A stretch of DNA of 47,773 nt from Desulfovibrio sp. (GTDB lineage: Bacteria; Bacillota; Dethiobacteria; DTU022; UBA8154), in the NCBI GenBank assembly GCA_020060185.1, contig JAGVAS010000147.1:1-47773 (forward strand). Reading direction: 5' to 3'. Below, in pieces: positions 25,809-34,670 of the stretch. The notes under the pieces are model-generated. The model did no database searches, was not told the origin of the DNA, and was given only the letters and a program-made list of their open reading frames with translations. Position numbers and translations under genes: made by a program. Positions within the stretch are counted from its first letter, which is position 1, and every line of letters begins with the position of its first letter.

Positions 25809-26699
25809 ATGTCTACCAGCAATTTAATGGCCATTGACGGGGAAACAAAAGTGGTAGGTCTTTTCGGGGATCCGGTGGGGCACTCCCTTTCTCCTGCCAT
25901 GCATAATGCCGCCTTCGGGGAAAGAGGCTTGAATTTCTGTTACCTGCCTTTTCGTGTCCGCAGGGAAGATCTGCCGGCAGCAATCAAAGCTATTGCTTCC
26001 CTGGGGTTGAGGGGCGTAAATGTAACTGCACCCCATAAAGAAAGCGTAGTTTCCTATTTAGATGAACTTTCTCCGGAGGCAGGATTTTTAAAGGCTGTTA
26101 ATACCATTGAGAATAACGGAGGAAAGCTGGCAGGCTGTAACACCGATGTTGACGGTTTCTTTTTTCTGCTGCAAAACAATCTTGGAAAGGCATTTCCAGC
26201 AGAGAAGGCCTGCTTGCTGGGGGCGGGAGGGTCTGCCAGGGCTGTTTCCCTGGCTCTGGCCAGAGCAGGAGTAAGTTCCCTGGTTATAGCCAACCGTACT
26301 GTTGCCAGGGCAGAAGGCCTGGCCTCTCTCTTAATTGAGGGCAAGATTTTTGAGGAAGCAGAGGTACGAGTTGTAAAACTTGATAAAAAGCCTCTTCAGG
26401 AGGAAATTGTAAGCTCAACCTTAATTATAAATACACTGAGCAAAGATCCGGTTGAACTCGGGCTTTTACCGCAGGAAGAGATGCGGAGCTGCCAGGCGGC
26501 AATCGACCTGCGATATAATCCCCCGGAGACCTCATTTATAAAATGGGCGAAAAGATGTGGTGCCCGGGGAATTAACGGCCTGGATATGCTTCTGGGTCAG
26601 GGCTTGAAGGCTTTTGAGATTTTTACCGGAGAAAAGGCTCCTTTGCAAATAATGAGGGAAGCTCTTATCAAAGCCGTAAAAATATATCACCATCCTTAA
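25809..26699 (+). CDS. aroE: Shikimate dehydrogenase
   Basis: NADP-dependent reduction of 3-dehydroshikimate. 'LFGDPVGHSLSPAMHNAAF' (shikimate binding), 'GVNVTAPHKE' with the catalytic lysine, 'AVNTIENNGGKLAGCNTD', the Rossmann 'LGAGGSARAV', 'NRT' and 'INGLDMLLGQG' are all present. The 296 aa length is normal. ATG 25809 has AGGCAGGGA a rather long 14 nt upstream. It begins the aroE-aroK-aroQ run after trpF. Confidence 0.95.
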   Translation: MSTSNLMAIDGETKVVGLFGDPVGHSLSPAMHNAAFGERGLNFCYLPFRVRREDLPAAIKAIASLGLRGVNVTAPHKESVVSYLDELSPEAGFLKAVNTIENNGGKLAGCNTDVDGFFFLLQNNLGKAFPAEKACLLGAGGSARAVSLALARAGVSSLVIANRTVARAEGLASLLIEGKIFEEAEVRVVKLDKKPLQEEIVSSTLIINTLSKDPVELGLLPQEEMRSCQAAIDLRYNPPETSFIKWAKRCGARGINGLDMLLGQGLKAFEIFTGEKAPLQIMREALIKAVKIYHHP

Positions 26700-26728
26700 G
26701 TTTTGTGGGGACAAGAAAAATGCCAGCT

Positions 26729-26737
26729 TGTTATAAT
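26729..26737 (+). promoter_or_regulatory. Possible internal promoter before aroK
   Basis: TGTTATAAT (extended -10) lies 28 nt before the aroK ATG. No convincing -35 is seen. Confidence 0.35.
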
Positions 26738-26764
26738 AAAGCAAAGAACAGGTCAGGAGATGAT

Positions 26765-27301
26765 ATGTTTTCGTTAAGGCTTAAGAAGAATATCTTCCTT
26801 ACTGGTTTCATGGGGTCTGGGAAAACCAGCGTGGGCAAAATCCTGGCCTGCATGCTAAAAGTTGAATTTTTTGATACCGATGAGCTTATCACCCGGATGC
26901 TGGGAATGAGTACAGGTGAGATCTTTACCCGGTACGGAGAAGATTTTTTCCGAGACAGGGAAACCGAGGTGCTGAAGCTTCTGGGTAAAAAAACACCGGG
27001 AACCTGTGTGGTCTCCACTGGTGGAGGGGCTGTGCTGCGGGCGGAGAATATGGCTGCTTTGCGGGAAAACGGTATCATAGTTTATTTAGATGTTTCTGCT
27101 GAAGAGGCATACCAGAGGTTAAAGGAGGTAAACGATAGGCCTCTATTAAAGGTGGAAAATCCTCTTGAAAAAATAGAGGAACTGCTGCAAAAAAGAAAGC
27201 CTTTCTACCTTCAAGCAGATCTCTCTATTAATTCCACTGGCAAGGGCCTTCAGGAAATCGCTGTACAAATAGTTAATGCTGTTGCAGACCGGAATTTTTA
27301 G
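26765..27301 (+). CDS. aroK: Shikimate kinase
   Basis: ATP-dependent 3-phosphorylation of shikimate. Walker A 'GFMGSGKTSVGK', the shikimate-binding 'FFDTDELI', 'FRDRETEVL' and 'STGGGAVL', and the lid 'NDRPLL' are all seen. ATG 26765 (178 aa, starting MFSLRLKKNIFLTG) is used because AGGAGA lies just upstream; the frame opens at 26705 but the extra 20 residues do not look like kinase sequence and cover a promoter-like stretch. Confidence 0.95.
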   Translation: MFSLRLKKNIFLTGFMGSGKTSVGKILACMLKVEFFDTDELITRMLGMSTGEIFTRYGEDFFRDRETEVLKLLGKKTPGTCVVSTGGGAVLRAENMAALRENGIIVYLDVSAEEAYQRLKEVNDRPLLKVENPLEKIEELLQKRKPFYLQADLSINSTGKGLQEIAVQIVNAVADRNF

Positions 27302-27336
27302 TAATAAATACAAATTTTTAAAGAAGGAGTATCAAG

Positions 27337-27792
27337 ATGGACGAAGGAAAAAAATGCTTTCTTGTACTTCATGGTCCAAATCTCAACCTGCTGGGAAACA
27401 GGGAAGTAGAGATTTACGGCAGCTTAAGCCTGGAGGAACTGAATATTTTGCTCTATAAAGAAGCAGATAAACTAAGGGTAAAACTGGAATGTTATCAATC
27501 TAACAGTGAAGGTGATTTACTGGATCAAATTCACGGAGCCCCTGGAAAATATCAGGGAATTATCATTAATCCCGGGGCTTTTACCCATTATAGTATTGCT
27601 CTGCGGGATGCCCTGGCAGGGGTTAACGTTCCTGCCGTAGAGGTCCATCTTTCCAATATCCACGCCAGAGAAGAATTCCGCCGGAACTCCGTTATCGCCC
27701 CTGTTGTGTGGGGCCAGATAAGCGGCTTTGGACCGCAAAGCTACCTTTTGGCCTTAAGAGTCCTTTGTGAAAGAGACGGAAATGGAGTATAG
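27337..27792 (+). CDS. aroQ: 3-Dehydroquinate dehydratase, type II
   Basis: Dodecameric type II enzyme. '[15 protein letters not shown]', '[14 protein letters not shown]', '[18 protein letters not shown]' and '[15 protein letters not shown]' carry the catalytic Tyr/His/Arg set. The 151 aa protein starts at ATG 27337 after AGAAGGAG. Its last nine codons and the following bases are repeated 6.9 kb downstream (34671-34709), where the frame ends CKRDGKRI instead of CERDGNGV. This suggests an insertion after aroQ. Confidence 0.95.
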   Translation: MDEGKKCFLVLHGPNLNLLGNREVEIYGSLSLEELNILLYKEADKLRVKLECYQSNSEGDLLDQIHGAPGKYQGIIINPGAFTHYSIALRDALAGVNVPAVEVHLSNIHAREEFRRNSVIAPVVWGQISGFGPQSYLLALRVLCERDGNGV

Positions 27793-27803
27793 ATACCCGC
27801 TTT
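27765..27803 (+). repeat. Direct repeat, left copy (aroQ 3' end)
   Basis: This 39-bp segment matches 34671-34709 at 35 of 39 positions, with TATAGATACCCGCTTT identical in both. It spans the aroQ stop codon. Confidence 0.85.
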
Positions 27804-28010
27804 TCCCACACCGAAATGTGCACGCGCTGTTTCCTCTTCGGAGAGCTGGCTACTAGCTGCTCGGTCAGGTTGAGGCGGTAACGGTGATGTTCTTTGAAGG
27901 CCCTCCTGGGAAAAAAGAAAAATATTTTTTTGTCCTGCAGGAAATGTTTACAGGGGTGTAGAACTTAATAGCACGAAAACAAAATTAATAACACCAGGGG
28001 AGGGTAGCAA

Positions 28011-28628
28011 ATGTGCATGGAAAAGACCTTGTGGGAGCAGGTGGTCGGCTTTCACGGCCACAGTTGCATTGGGCTGGCCATGGGCTACCGGGTGGCCGAG
28101 GCCGCCATGCGAGCTCTGGGGAACAGTCGGGACGTTGATGAGGAGATGGTAGCCATCGTGGAGAACGACAGCTGTGCCGTGGATGCCATCCAGGTAGTAA
28201 CGGGATGTACCCTGGGAAAAGGCAACCTTATCTTTCGTGATTACGGGAAGCAGGCCTATACCTTCGTCCTGCGGGAGAAGGGAAAAGCCGTGCGCGTAAC
28301 GGTGAAAAGCCCGGACGAAAAGAGGCACAGGGAAATCATGGCCCTGCGGGAGAAAGCTGCCGCCGGGGAGGCTACGGAAGAAGAAAAGGGCTTGCTGAAG
28401 TCCAAAACTGCGGAAGTAATGAACGAGTGCCTTTCCGCTCCGCTGGAGGAAGTTGTGGAGGTAAAAGAAGTGGACTGTGTTATTCCGGAAAAAGCCCGCA
28501 TCTTTTCTTCCGTGACCTGTTCCTGCTGCGGGGAGAAAGTGATGGAACCCAGGGCCCGGGTAAAAGACGGGCAGGTAACATGCATACCCTGTGCCGAGAA
28601 CTATACACGCGGGTGGGGAGAGAGTTGA
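28011..28628 (+). CDS. fmdE: FmdE family protein with C-terminal zinc-ribbon
   Basis: The N-terminal FmdE domain has 'GFHGHSCIGLAMGYRVAEAAM' in two overlapping pieces (from residue 13), followed by 'VENDSCAVDAIQVVTGCTLGKGNL'. The C-terminus carries four cysteines in 'TCSCCGEKV' and 'TCIPCAENY', a likely zinc site. FmdE is named after the formylmethanofuran dehydrogenase operon, but its bacterial role is unclear; links with molybdenum or tungsten enzymes and metal uptake have been suggested. ATG 28011 follows GGGGAGGG. It sits 320 bp before an ABC importer of the peptide/nickel type, which hints at metal or metallophore handling. Confidence 0.85.
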   Translation: MCMEKTLWEQVVGFHGHSCIGLAMGYRVAEAAMRALGNSRDVDEEMVAIVENDSCAVDAIQVVTGCTLGKGNLIFRDYGKQAYTFVLREKGKAVRVTVKSPDEKRHREIMALREKAAAGEATEEEKGLLKSKTAEVMNECLSAPLEEVVEVKEVDCVIPEKARIFSSVTCSCCGEKVMEPRARVKDGQVTCIPCAENYTRGWGES

Positions 28629-28846
28629 GAAATCTCAGCAAAAAATTTTTGGCAGCTTTTTTACCTTTAAAATCTGAAAAAAGTTTTAACTTCCTTTTTG
28701 TAAAATGTTTAAGATAAATTTGGAGTAAAATTTGTGGATAGTATTTTATCCCTTATTTTTTGCCCTGCCGGTAGCACTATTTTAAATATTGTAATACAAA
28801 GCTTTAAAGGCTCCAACCTCCTCATAATGGAGATAAATACATTCTT

Positions 28847-28884
28847 CCCGGCAGTCTGAAAAGCCTGCCGGGCACCTTCTTTTT
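28847..28884 (+). terminator. Terminator-like hairpin before the solute-binding protein gene
   Basis: Perfect 8-bp stem CCCGGCAG/CTGCCGGG with a 10-nt loop, then CACCTTCTTTTTT. It may end the fmdE transcript or attenuate the ABC operon. Confidence 0.65.
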
Positions 28885-28885
28885 T

Positions 28886-28913
28886 CACTGGCTGCTGCAT
28901 TGTTCAGCCAGTG
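28886..28913 (+). repeat. Second inverted repeat before the ABC operon
   Basis: CACTGGCTG and CAGCCAGTG form a perfect 9-bp inverted repeat around a 10-nt centre, immediately after the terminator-like T-run and 36 nt before the start codon. It could be an operator or an RNA stem. Confidence 0.6.
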
Positions 28914-28949
28914 GTAGCTGAACATAACAAGAGAGGAGAATGAAAAACA

Positions 28950-30563
28950 ATGAAAAAAACCCCTGTATTATCGTTTTTTTTGATAATGCTATTATTTCTG
29001 ATCCTGGCGGGATGCGCTCCGCAAGAGATTGAGCAAAAAGCAGGGCCTGATGCCAAAGATACCAAAGCTGTCGAAACCCGGACAGAAGAAAGAATAGCAA
29101 AGGCAGAACCCGTCGTCGTGAGGCTGGAAGGCGGCGACTGGGGTTACCCCACACCCTTTGCCCACTATTCCCGGGGACCGGGTTCAGCCCTGATGCGCTA
29201 CATTTTTGACTCCCTGCTGGAAAGGGATGAAAAGGGTTACATCCCCTGGCTGGCGGAAAGATGGGAAATATTCGATGAAGGCAAACGATACGTTTTCCAT
29301 ATCCGTCCCGGGGTAAAATGGCAAGACGGACAGCCTTTGACAGCGCGGGATGTGGCTTTTTCCTTTAACTATTACCGGGAACACCCACCCGTATGGAAAG
29401 ACGACCTGGTTCTGGACAAGGACTACTTGCTGGATATAAGTGTACTCTCCGACCGCCAGGTGGAATTCGTGGTATCAGAAGCCAGGGCCACCTTCCTGGA
29501 GGCTGCCGGGCGGGTGAGCATTATCCCCGAACACATCTGGACGAAAGTGGATAAACCGGATGAGTTTTCTGGTCCGGAAGCCGTTATCGGCAGCGGGCCT
29601 TTACGCCTGGTGGATTACAGCAAGGAACACGGCACCTACCGGTACGAGGCCTATGGGGAGTTCTGGGGGCCCCGCGTTCGGGTGGATGTCCTGGAGTTTG
29701 TCCCCGTAAGCGATCCCGTGCTGGCCCTGGAAAAGGGGGAGATTGACCTGGCCTCCATCCCGGCCGACGTGCTGCACCGTTTTAAAGAAAACCCGGCCTA
29801 TACGGTGATGGAAAACCCCGGTTTCTGGGGCTACCGCCTGCGCTTTAACATGCAAAAGCTCCCCGAATTTCAAAACAGGGATCTGCGCCGGGCCTTTGCC
29901 TACACTATTAACAGGGAAGAACTGGTGGAGAAAATTGCCCGCGGGGAGGCCATTCCCGGAAACCCAGGAATCCTCTCGCCTCACCACCGCTGGTATAACC
30001 CCCAGGTGCCACAGTATGAACACAACTCCGAGAAAGCCCGGGAGTTATTAGCCGGTCTGAATGCCAACCTGAAACCTGCCTACGAGCTGCTGGTGGGTGG
30101 AGACCGGGAGGTGCGCATCGGCGAGCTTTTAAAAGAGCAGCTTTCCCAGGCGGGAATCGAGCTACGGGTTACTTCGGTAGATATGAAGACCCGGGACGCC
30201 CGCATCGCCGAAGGCAACTACCAGCTGGTGCTGGTGGGACACGGGGGCTGGGGCCAGGATCCGGATTATCTCAGGACCCGCTTTGTCGGCGCTGAGGGAG
30301 ACTGGTTCAGCGGCACGCCGGGATACGCCAACCCCGAGGTGGACCGCCTGGCGCAGGAGCAATTGAAGGAAACGAACGAAAGCAGGAGAAAGGAGCTGAT
30401 TTTCCGGCTGCAGCAGCTTCTGGCAGAGGATGTCCCGGAAATACCCCTGTTCCTGACTACGGGGCATACAGTCTTCCGGCACGAGAGCTACGACGGCTGG
30501 ATGCACGTCTTCGACCACCACGCCCCTACGCACAACAAGCTTTCTTACCTGGAGAGGGAATAA
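28950..30563 (+). CDS. ABC transporter solute-binding lipoprotein, peptide/nickel family
   Basis: SBP_bac_5 family lipoprotein of 537 aa. The signal peptide ends in the lipobox LAGC (19-22), followed by a charged linker rich in E and K. Family motifs include 'LAERWEIFDEGKRYVFHIRPGVKWQDGQPLTARDVAFSF', broken here into known blocks 'LAERWE', 'FHIRPGVKWQDG' and 'TARDVAFSF', and later 'NRDLRRAFAYTINREELV' as 'LRRAFAYTINRE'. The protein captures a peptide, an opine-like compound or a nickel chelate outside the membrane; the ligand cannot be read from sequence. ATG 28950 follows AGAGGAG. It begins the five-part importer operon and appears more GC-rich than the aro genes around it. Confidence 0.9.
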   Translation: MKKTPVLSFFLIMLLFLILAGCAPQEIEQKAGPDAKDTKAVETRTEERIAKAEPVVVRLEGGDWGYPTPFAHYSRGPGSALMRYIFDSLLERDEKGYIPWLAERWEIFDEGKRYVFHIRPGVKWQDGQPLTARDVAFSFNYYREHPPVWKDDLVLDKDYLLDISVLSDRQVEFVVSEARATFLEAAGRVSIIPEHIWTKVDKPDEFSGPEAVIGSGPLRLVDYSKEHGTYRYEAYGEFWGPRVRVDVLEFVPVSDPVLALEKGEIDLASIPADVLHRFKENPAYTVMENPGFWGYRLRFNMQKLPEFQNRDLRRAFAYTINREELVEKIARGEAIPGNPGILSPHHRWYNPQVPQYEHNSEKARELLAGLNANLKPAYELLVGGDREVRIGELLKEQLSQAGIELRVTSVDMKTRDARIAEGNYQLVLVGHGGWGQDPDYLRTRFVGAEGDWFSGTPGYANPEVDRLAQEQLKETNESRRKELIFRLQQLLAEDVPEIPLFLTTGHTVFRHESYDGWMHVFDHHAPTHNKLSYLERE

Positions 30564-30649
30564 AGATTGAGTCCAATGCCGTTTACCATTCCATCGCTTA
30601 TCCTGGGGCAGGTACTTGAAAGCAAGGAAATAAGGAAATAGAAAGGTTG

Positions 30650-30763
30650 ATGATTCCGATGGGACAGCAGCAGCAACCGGTAGAGGGGCAGCAGCCGGGC
30701 AACAAGAAGGGATCTCATCAGTACCATGAACAAATTATTAAACGAGAGAAGCAAAAAGAGTGA
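30650..30763 (+). CDS. Possible small Gln-rich ORF overlapping the ATPase start (37 aa)
   Basis: ATG 30650, with GAAAGG a few nt upstream, opens a 37-codon frame starting MIPMGQQQQPVEGQQPG and ending in a basic KREKQKE tail. It stops 38 nt inside the following ATPase gene, so it could couple that gene's translation. Composition is unusual, and I know no family. It may be a chance ORF. Confidence 0.28.
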   Translation: MIPMGQQQQPVEGQQPGNKKGSHQYHEQIIKREKQKE

Positions 30764-32474
30764 ACCAGCTTCTTCTCTGCTCCGGGTAGAAAACCTTTCT
30801 GTTCTGTACAGGGGGCAGCAGAAAGAGGTTCGGGCTTTGCGCGACGTTTCCTTTACCTTGGAAAAAGGCGAAACCTTGGGGATTATCGGGGAGTCCGGAA
30901 GCGGCAAGACTTCCCTGGCCCTGGCTTTGCTGGGGCTGATCGGGTCCCCGCACGGCGTATCGGCACGGGTGCTTGTAGGCGGGCAGGATATCCTGTCCCT
31001 TCCCGAAGAGGCGAAAAAAAAGCTGCGCTGGCGGCAGGTCGCCCTGGTTTTCCAGAACTCCTTAGAGGTCTTGAACCCCGTCCTTAAAGTGGGGGAGCAG
31101 GTAAGCGAGCCCTTAAAAAGGCACCTGGATCTGGACGGGACAGACCTGGAAAGGGAAATGGAAAAGCTTTTTGCCCTGGTCGGCCTGGAGCCGTACTGGC
31201 AGGAGGCCTATCCCCACCAGCTTTCCGGGGGGATGCGCCAGCGGGTGCTTTTGGCCATGGCCCTTTCCTGCCGCCCGGAGCTCCTGGTGGTCGACGAGCC
31301 CACAACCTCCCTGGACGCCGTCTCCCGGAAGGAAGTGCTGGAAATGCTCAAAGCTCTCCAGGAGCAAATGGGTTTTGGAATGATCGTTATTTCCCACGAC
31401 CTGGCCGCCGTTTCCAGCCTGGCGGAACGGCTGCTCGTTCTTTACAGCGGAGAGGTGCTGGAAAGCGGGAATACCCAGGAAATCCTGGAGGAACCCCGCC
31501 ATCCCTACACACGGGGCTTGATCCATTCCTCCGTAGAGGTTTTTCCCTACCGGGACCTCTGGGGCATCCCCGGGGAGCCTTCCGGGGATGCCGGTTTACC
31601 TGCTTGTTCTTTTGTCCATCGCTGCACCCAGGTCGTCAAAAAATGCCGGGAGAGCAGGCCCTCCCTGGTAGAGGTTTCCCCTGGACGTATGGTGCGCTGC
31701 CACCGCGGCGGTATCGCTACCCTGCTGGAAGCCAGGGGTATCGTCAAGGAATTTTTCCTTAAACAAAGAAAGATCCGGGCCCTTGGAGGGGTTAAGCTGG
31801 AGGTGCGCTGCGGAGAAACCGTTGCCCTGGTGGGTGCGTCGGGATCGGGAAAATCCACCCTGGCCCAGATTCTCGCCGGCTTTTTACCGCCGGACCGGGG
31901 CGAGGTGACCTTCCAGGGTAAAAAGGTGGAGGGTAACTGGGCCTCCCGGCAGGAAGGAGGGATCCAGCTGGTCCTGCAGGACCCCTTCAGTGCGGTCAGC
32001 CACCGCCTTACGGTGGAGGATGCTGTAGCCGAACCCCTGGTGATCAATAAAGTTGCCTCACCGGAAGACCGTCAGAAAAGAGTGAAAGAAGCCCTCCAGG
32101 CCGTGCAGCTTCCTGCCGATGAAGAATTTCTCCAGCGTTATTGTTTCGCCTTGAGCGGCGGGCAGCGCCAGCGCCTGGCCATTGCCCGGGCCCTGGTCAT
32201 GAAACCGGCCCTGCTGCTGGCCGACGAGATTACCGCCATGCTGGATGTCTCCACACAGGCCAACCTGATGCGCCTGCTAAAAGGGCTGCAAAACAGCAGG
32301 GGGTTTGCCATGCTTTACATTACCCACGACCTGTACCTGGCACGCAAGGTGGCCGAGCGCATTATCGTCCTGCACGGGGGAGAGGTCGTGGAGGAGGGCT
32401 CTGTAAAGCGGGTGACGGAACATTCCTGCTGCTGCCATACACAGGAGCTGCTGGAGGCAGGGCTTCATACCTGA
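30726..32474 (+). CDS. Fused two-domain ABC ATPase of the peptide/nickel importer
   Basis: Two ATPase domains that are usually separate DppD/DppF or NikD/NikE proteins are joined in one 582 aa chain. Domain 1 has Walker A 'GESGSGKTS', signature 'LSGGMRQRV' and Walker B 'LLVVDEPTT', then the oligopeptide-permease C-terminal segment 'GIPGEPSGDAGLPACSFVHRC' in two pieces, with cysteines. Domain 2 has 'GASGSGKST', 'LSGGQRQRL' and 'LLLADEITAMLD'. ATG 30726 has a modest ribosome site. It powers the permeases at 32604 and 33745. Confidence 0.92.
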   Translation: MNKLLNERSKKSEPASSLLRVENLSVLYRGQQKEVRALRDVSFTLEKGETLGIIGESGSGKTSLALALLGLIGSPHGVSARVLVGGQDILSLPEEAKKKLRWRQVALVFQNSLEVLNPVLKVGEQVSEPLKRHLDLDGTDLEREMEKLFALVGLEPYWQEAYPHQLSGGMRQRVLLAMALSCRPELLVVDEPTTSLDAVSRKEVLEMLKALQEQMGFGMIVISHDLAAVSSLAERLLVLYSGEVLESGNTQEILEEPRHPYTRGLIHSSVEVFPYRDLWGIPGEPSGDAGLPACSFVHRCTQVVKKCRESRPSLVEVSPGRMVRCHRGGIATLLEARGIVKEFFLKQRKIRALGGVKLEVRCGETVALVGASGSGKSTLAQILAGFLPPDRGEVTFQGKKVEGNWASRQEGGIQLVLQDPFSAVSHRLTVEDAVAEPLVINKVASPEDRQKRVKEALQAVQLPADEEFLQRYCFALSGGQRQRLAIARALVMKPALLLADEITAMLDVSTQANLMRLLKGLQNSRGFAMLYITHDLYLARKVAERIIVLHGGEVVEEGSVKRVTEHSCCCHTQELLEAGLHT

Positions 32475-32603
32475 AATGCCCAGCTATCTTGCCAGGATAA
32501 GAACTGAGGCAACAGCACCGCTAAACGCTAAAATAAAAAACAAATAGGGAGTCAGAGCTTGATTTTTTCGTTCCGGCCTCTGGCTAACCTGGAGTTTGTT
32601 GAT

Positions 32604-33638
32604 ATGTCCGTGAAAAAATCTTGGCCAAGAGCTATCGAATATCTCCTGACCTTTCTGGTCATCATTACCCTGAATTTTTCTCTTCCCCGCCTCATGCCCG
32701 GGGATCCTTTTTTGCACCTTTCCGGGGAGGCCGGGGAGATCGTGGAGGCGTACACCGAGGAACAGAGGCGCTACTTCCTGGAATATTACGGCCTGGACCG
32801 GCCCCTGCTGGAACAGTACTGGAACTACCTGGGCGAGCTGGCCCGCGGCAACCTGGGCTTCAGTTACTATTACAAGGAACCCGTAGTCAATCTTATTGCC
32901 CGCCGCCTGCCCTGGACTCTGCTCCTGGTTACTTCTGCTACTTTGTTCAGCCTTCTTTTTGGCGTTTTACTGGGCAGTTTTTCCGCCTGGCGGCGCGGCC
33001 GGTGGCAGGACAGGTTTCTCTACCTGTTCATGGTTGTCTTTGGCGAGATCCCGGCTTTTTTAATTGGGCTTGTCCTGCTCATTTTTCTTGCCGCCGGGCT
33101 GGGGCTTTTCCCCCTGGCTGGGGCCATGACCCATTTCGCCCGGTATGCTTCATTTTGGGAAAAGCTGAAGGACATCCTGCACCACGCTGTCCTGCCGGTG
33201 CTGACCCTTACCCTGGCCCGCACGGGCGGTATCTACCTGCTGGTGCGCAACAGCCTTGGTACCGTCTTAACCAGGGACTTTATGTGCACTGCCCGGGCCA
33301 AGGGGCTGGCTGAGTTTCGTATCCGCTACCGTCACGCCTTGCGCAACGCTCTTTTGCCACTGGTAACCCGGATTGCATTGCAGATGGGAACTATGGTGGG
33401 AGGGGCCGTGCTGGCGGAAAACGTCTTTGCCTATCCCGGTCTGGGGCGGCTTATGCGTGATGCCGTTTTTGTGCGGGATTATCCCCTGTTACAGGGCATT
33501 TTCCTGGTCCTGGCCATGGGGGTCATGGGGGCAAATCTCTGTGTGGATTTGCTCTACAGGCGCCTGGATCCCAGGACAAAAACTGTGAATGTAGGAGATA
33601 TGAAAAACTGGCAAGACTCTGCTGCAGAAGACAGGTAA
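32604..33638 (+). CDS. ABC importer permease, DppB/NikB type
   Basis: About six membrane helices, beginning with 'YLLTFLVIITLNFSLPRLMPGDPF', the typical first helix and 'PGDP' motif (given here as one helix near residues 14-35). The cytoplasmic EAA loop reads 'CTARAKGLAEFRIRYRHALRN' around residue 240. ATG 32604 (MSVKKSW) is preferred because CTGGAG lies 8 nt upstream; the frame opens at TTG 32559. The product is 344 aa. It pairs with the DppC-type permease downstream. Confidence 0.9.
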   Translation: MSVKKSWPRAIEYLLTFLVIITLNFSLPRLMPGDPFLHLSGEAGEIVEAYTEEQRRYFLEYYGLDRPLLEQYWNYLGELARGNLGFSYYYKEPVVNLIARRLPWTLLLVTSATLFSLLFGVLLGSFSAWRRGRWQDRFLYLFMVVFGEIPAFLIGLVLLIFLAAGLGLFPLAGAMTHFARYASFWEKLKDILHHAVLPVLTLTLARTGGIYLLVRNSLGTVLTRDFMCTARAKGLAEFRIRYRHALRNALLPLVTRIALQMGTMVGGAVLAENVFAYPGLGRLMRDAVFVRDYPLLQGIFLVLAMGVMGANLCVDLLYRRLDPRTKTVNVGDMKNWQDSAAEDR

Positions 33639-33744
33639 AGTTAAAGCTTTTAGAGCCATAATGAAACCCGTCCTGACTGGAAGGGTTTTGTTCCTGCTTA
33701 AGATTGTCCACTTTTAAATATTCGCCTGAAGAGGAAAAGTTCTT

Positions 33745-34644
33745 ATGCCTATGTATAACAAACTTACAGCTTTCAAGGTTCTGGTTGGAGGTGCTATTAC
33801 CGGCAATATTCGCAACTTCTGGCGGCAACTGAGCGCTTTTGGAAAAGTTTCTCACCTTATCCTGGTGAGCCTGGTTTTTCTGGCCGTTTTTTCACCCTAC
33901 TTGACCTTGTATCCTCATAATGTTTCTTCTGGCCCTCCTCTTGCCCCTCCCGGGGGGAAGCACCTTTTGGGAACGGATGAGCTGGGGGTGGATCTCTGGT
34001 CCATGATCTGCTACGGAGCCAGGGTAAGCCTCATGGTAGGTTTGTTTACCTCCCTCCTGGCCGGGCTTGGCGGGGGAATGGCAGGGGTAATCGCCGCCTA
34101 CCGGGGCGGTTGGCTCGACCGGACCCTCATGCGCATCGCGGACATCATGATCATCCTGCCAGATCTGCCAGTCATGATTGTTTTGGCAGCTTTTTTCGGC
34201 CCCAGCCTGCGCAACATCATTATCGTGCTGGCTCTTTTCTCCTGGTCCATACCGGCGCGCCTTATCCGGTCCCAGGCGCTGGCCTTGAAGGAGCAGCCCT
34301 ACATCAAGATGGCCGCCCATTTCGGAGGAAGTACAGCCTACCTGCTTTTCAAGCATTTTCTCCCGGAGCTTTTCCCCTTACTTCTGGTGAGCATGATCCG
34401 CCTGGCCGGCATGGCCATTGTAACAGAGGCATCCCTTTCTTTCCTGGGCCTGGGCGACCCCACCTCCCGAAGCTGGGGGCTGGTCATCAATCATGCCATG
34501 AACTTTCGCGGCATATATTTTACTCCCTTCTGGAAATGGTGGCTGCTTTATCCCTGGCTGTTTTTAACGCTTCTTGTATCATCCCTTGCCCTACTGGGCC
34601 GGGAACTGGAAAAAATTGCAGATCCGCGCATGATGAAAAGCTGA
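33745..34644 (+). CDS. ABC importer permease, DppC/NikC type
   Basis: The 299 aa membrane protein has the DppC-type N-terminus (helix near 35-52, then 'HLLGTDELGVDLWSMICYGAR') and the family motifs 'IADIMIILPDLP', 'RLIRSQALALKEQPYIKMA' (EAA loop) and 'TEASLSFLGLGDPTSRSWG'. ATG 33745 is 106 bp past the previous gene. A hairpin (AAACCC with GGGTTT, about 33664-33690) in that gap could lower downstream expression. It is the last gene of the module, 26 bp before the right-hand aroQ-tail repeat. Confidence 0.9.
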   Translation: MPMYNKLTAFKVLVGGAITGNIRNFWRQLSAFGKVSHLILVSLVFLAVFSPYLTLYPHNVSSGPPLAPPGGKHLLGTDELGVDLWSMICYGARVSLMVGLFTSLLAGLGGGMAGVIAAYRGGWLDRTLMRIADIMIILPDLPVMIVLAAFFGPSLRNIIIVLALFSWSIPARLIRSQALALKEQPYIKMAAHFGGSTAYLLFKHFLPELFPLLLVSMIRLAGMAIVTEASLSFLGLGDPTSRSWGLVINHAMNFRGIYFTPFWKWWLLYPWLFLTLLVSSLALLGRELEKIADPRMMKS

Positions 34645-34670
34645 ATTCTAAGTGGAATTAAGCTCGAAAC

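Larger units (their letters stand above)
28629..28949 (+). promoter_or_regulatory. Structured leader region upstream of the ABC importer
   Basis: This 321-bp gap holds several hairpins in a row: CTCCA/TGGAG (28811-28832), CCCGGCAG/CTGCCGGG (28847-28872) followed by CACCTTCTTTTTT, and CACTGGCTG/CAGCCAGTG (28886-28913). I cannot match them to a known riboswitch class. The order (stem, terminator-like stem with T-run, stem, ribosome site) would suit an attenuator or an end-to-end pair of terminator and new leader. Confidence 0.45.
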
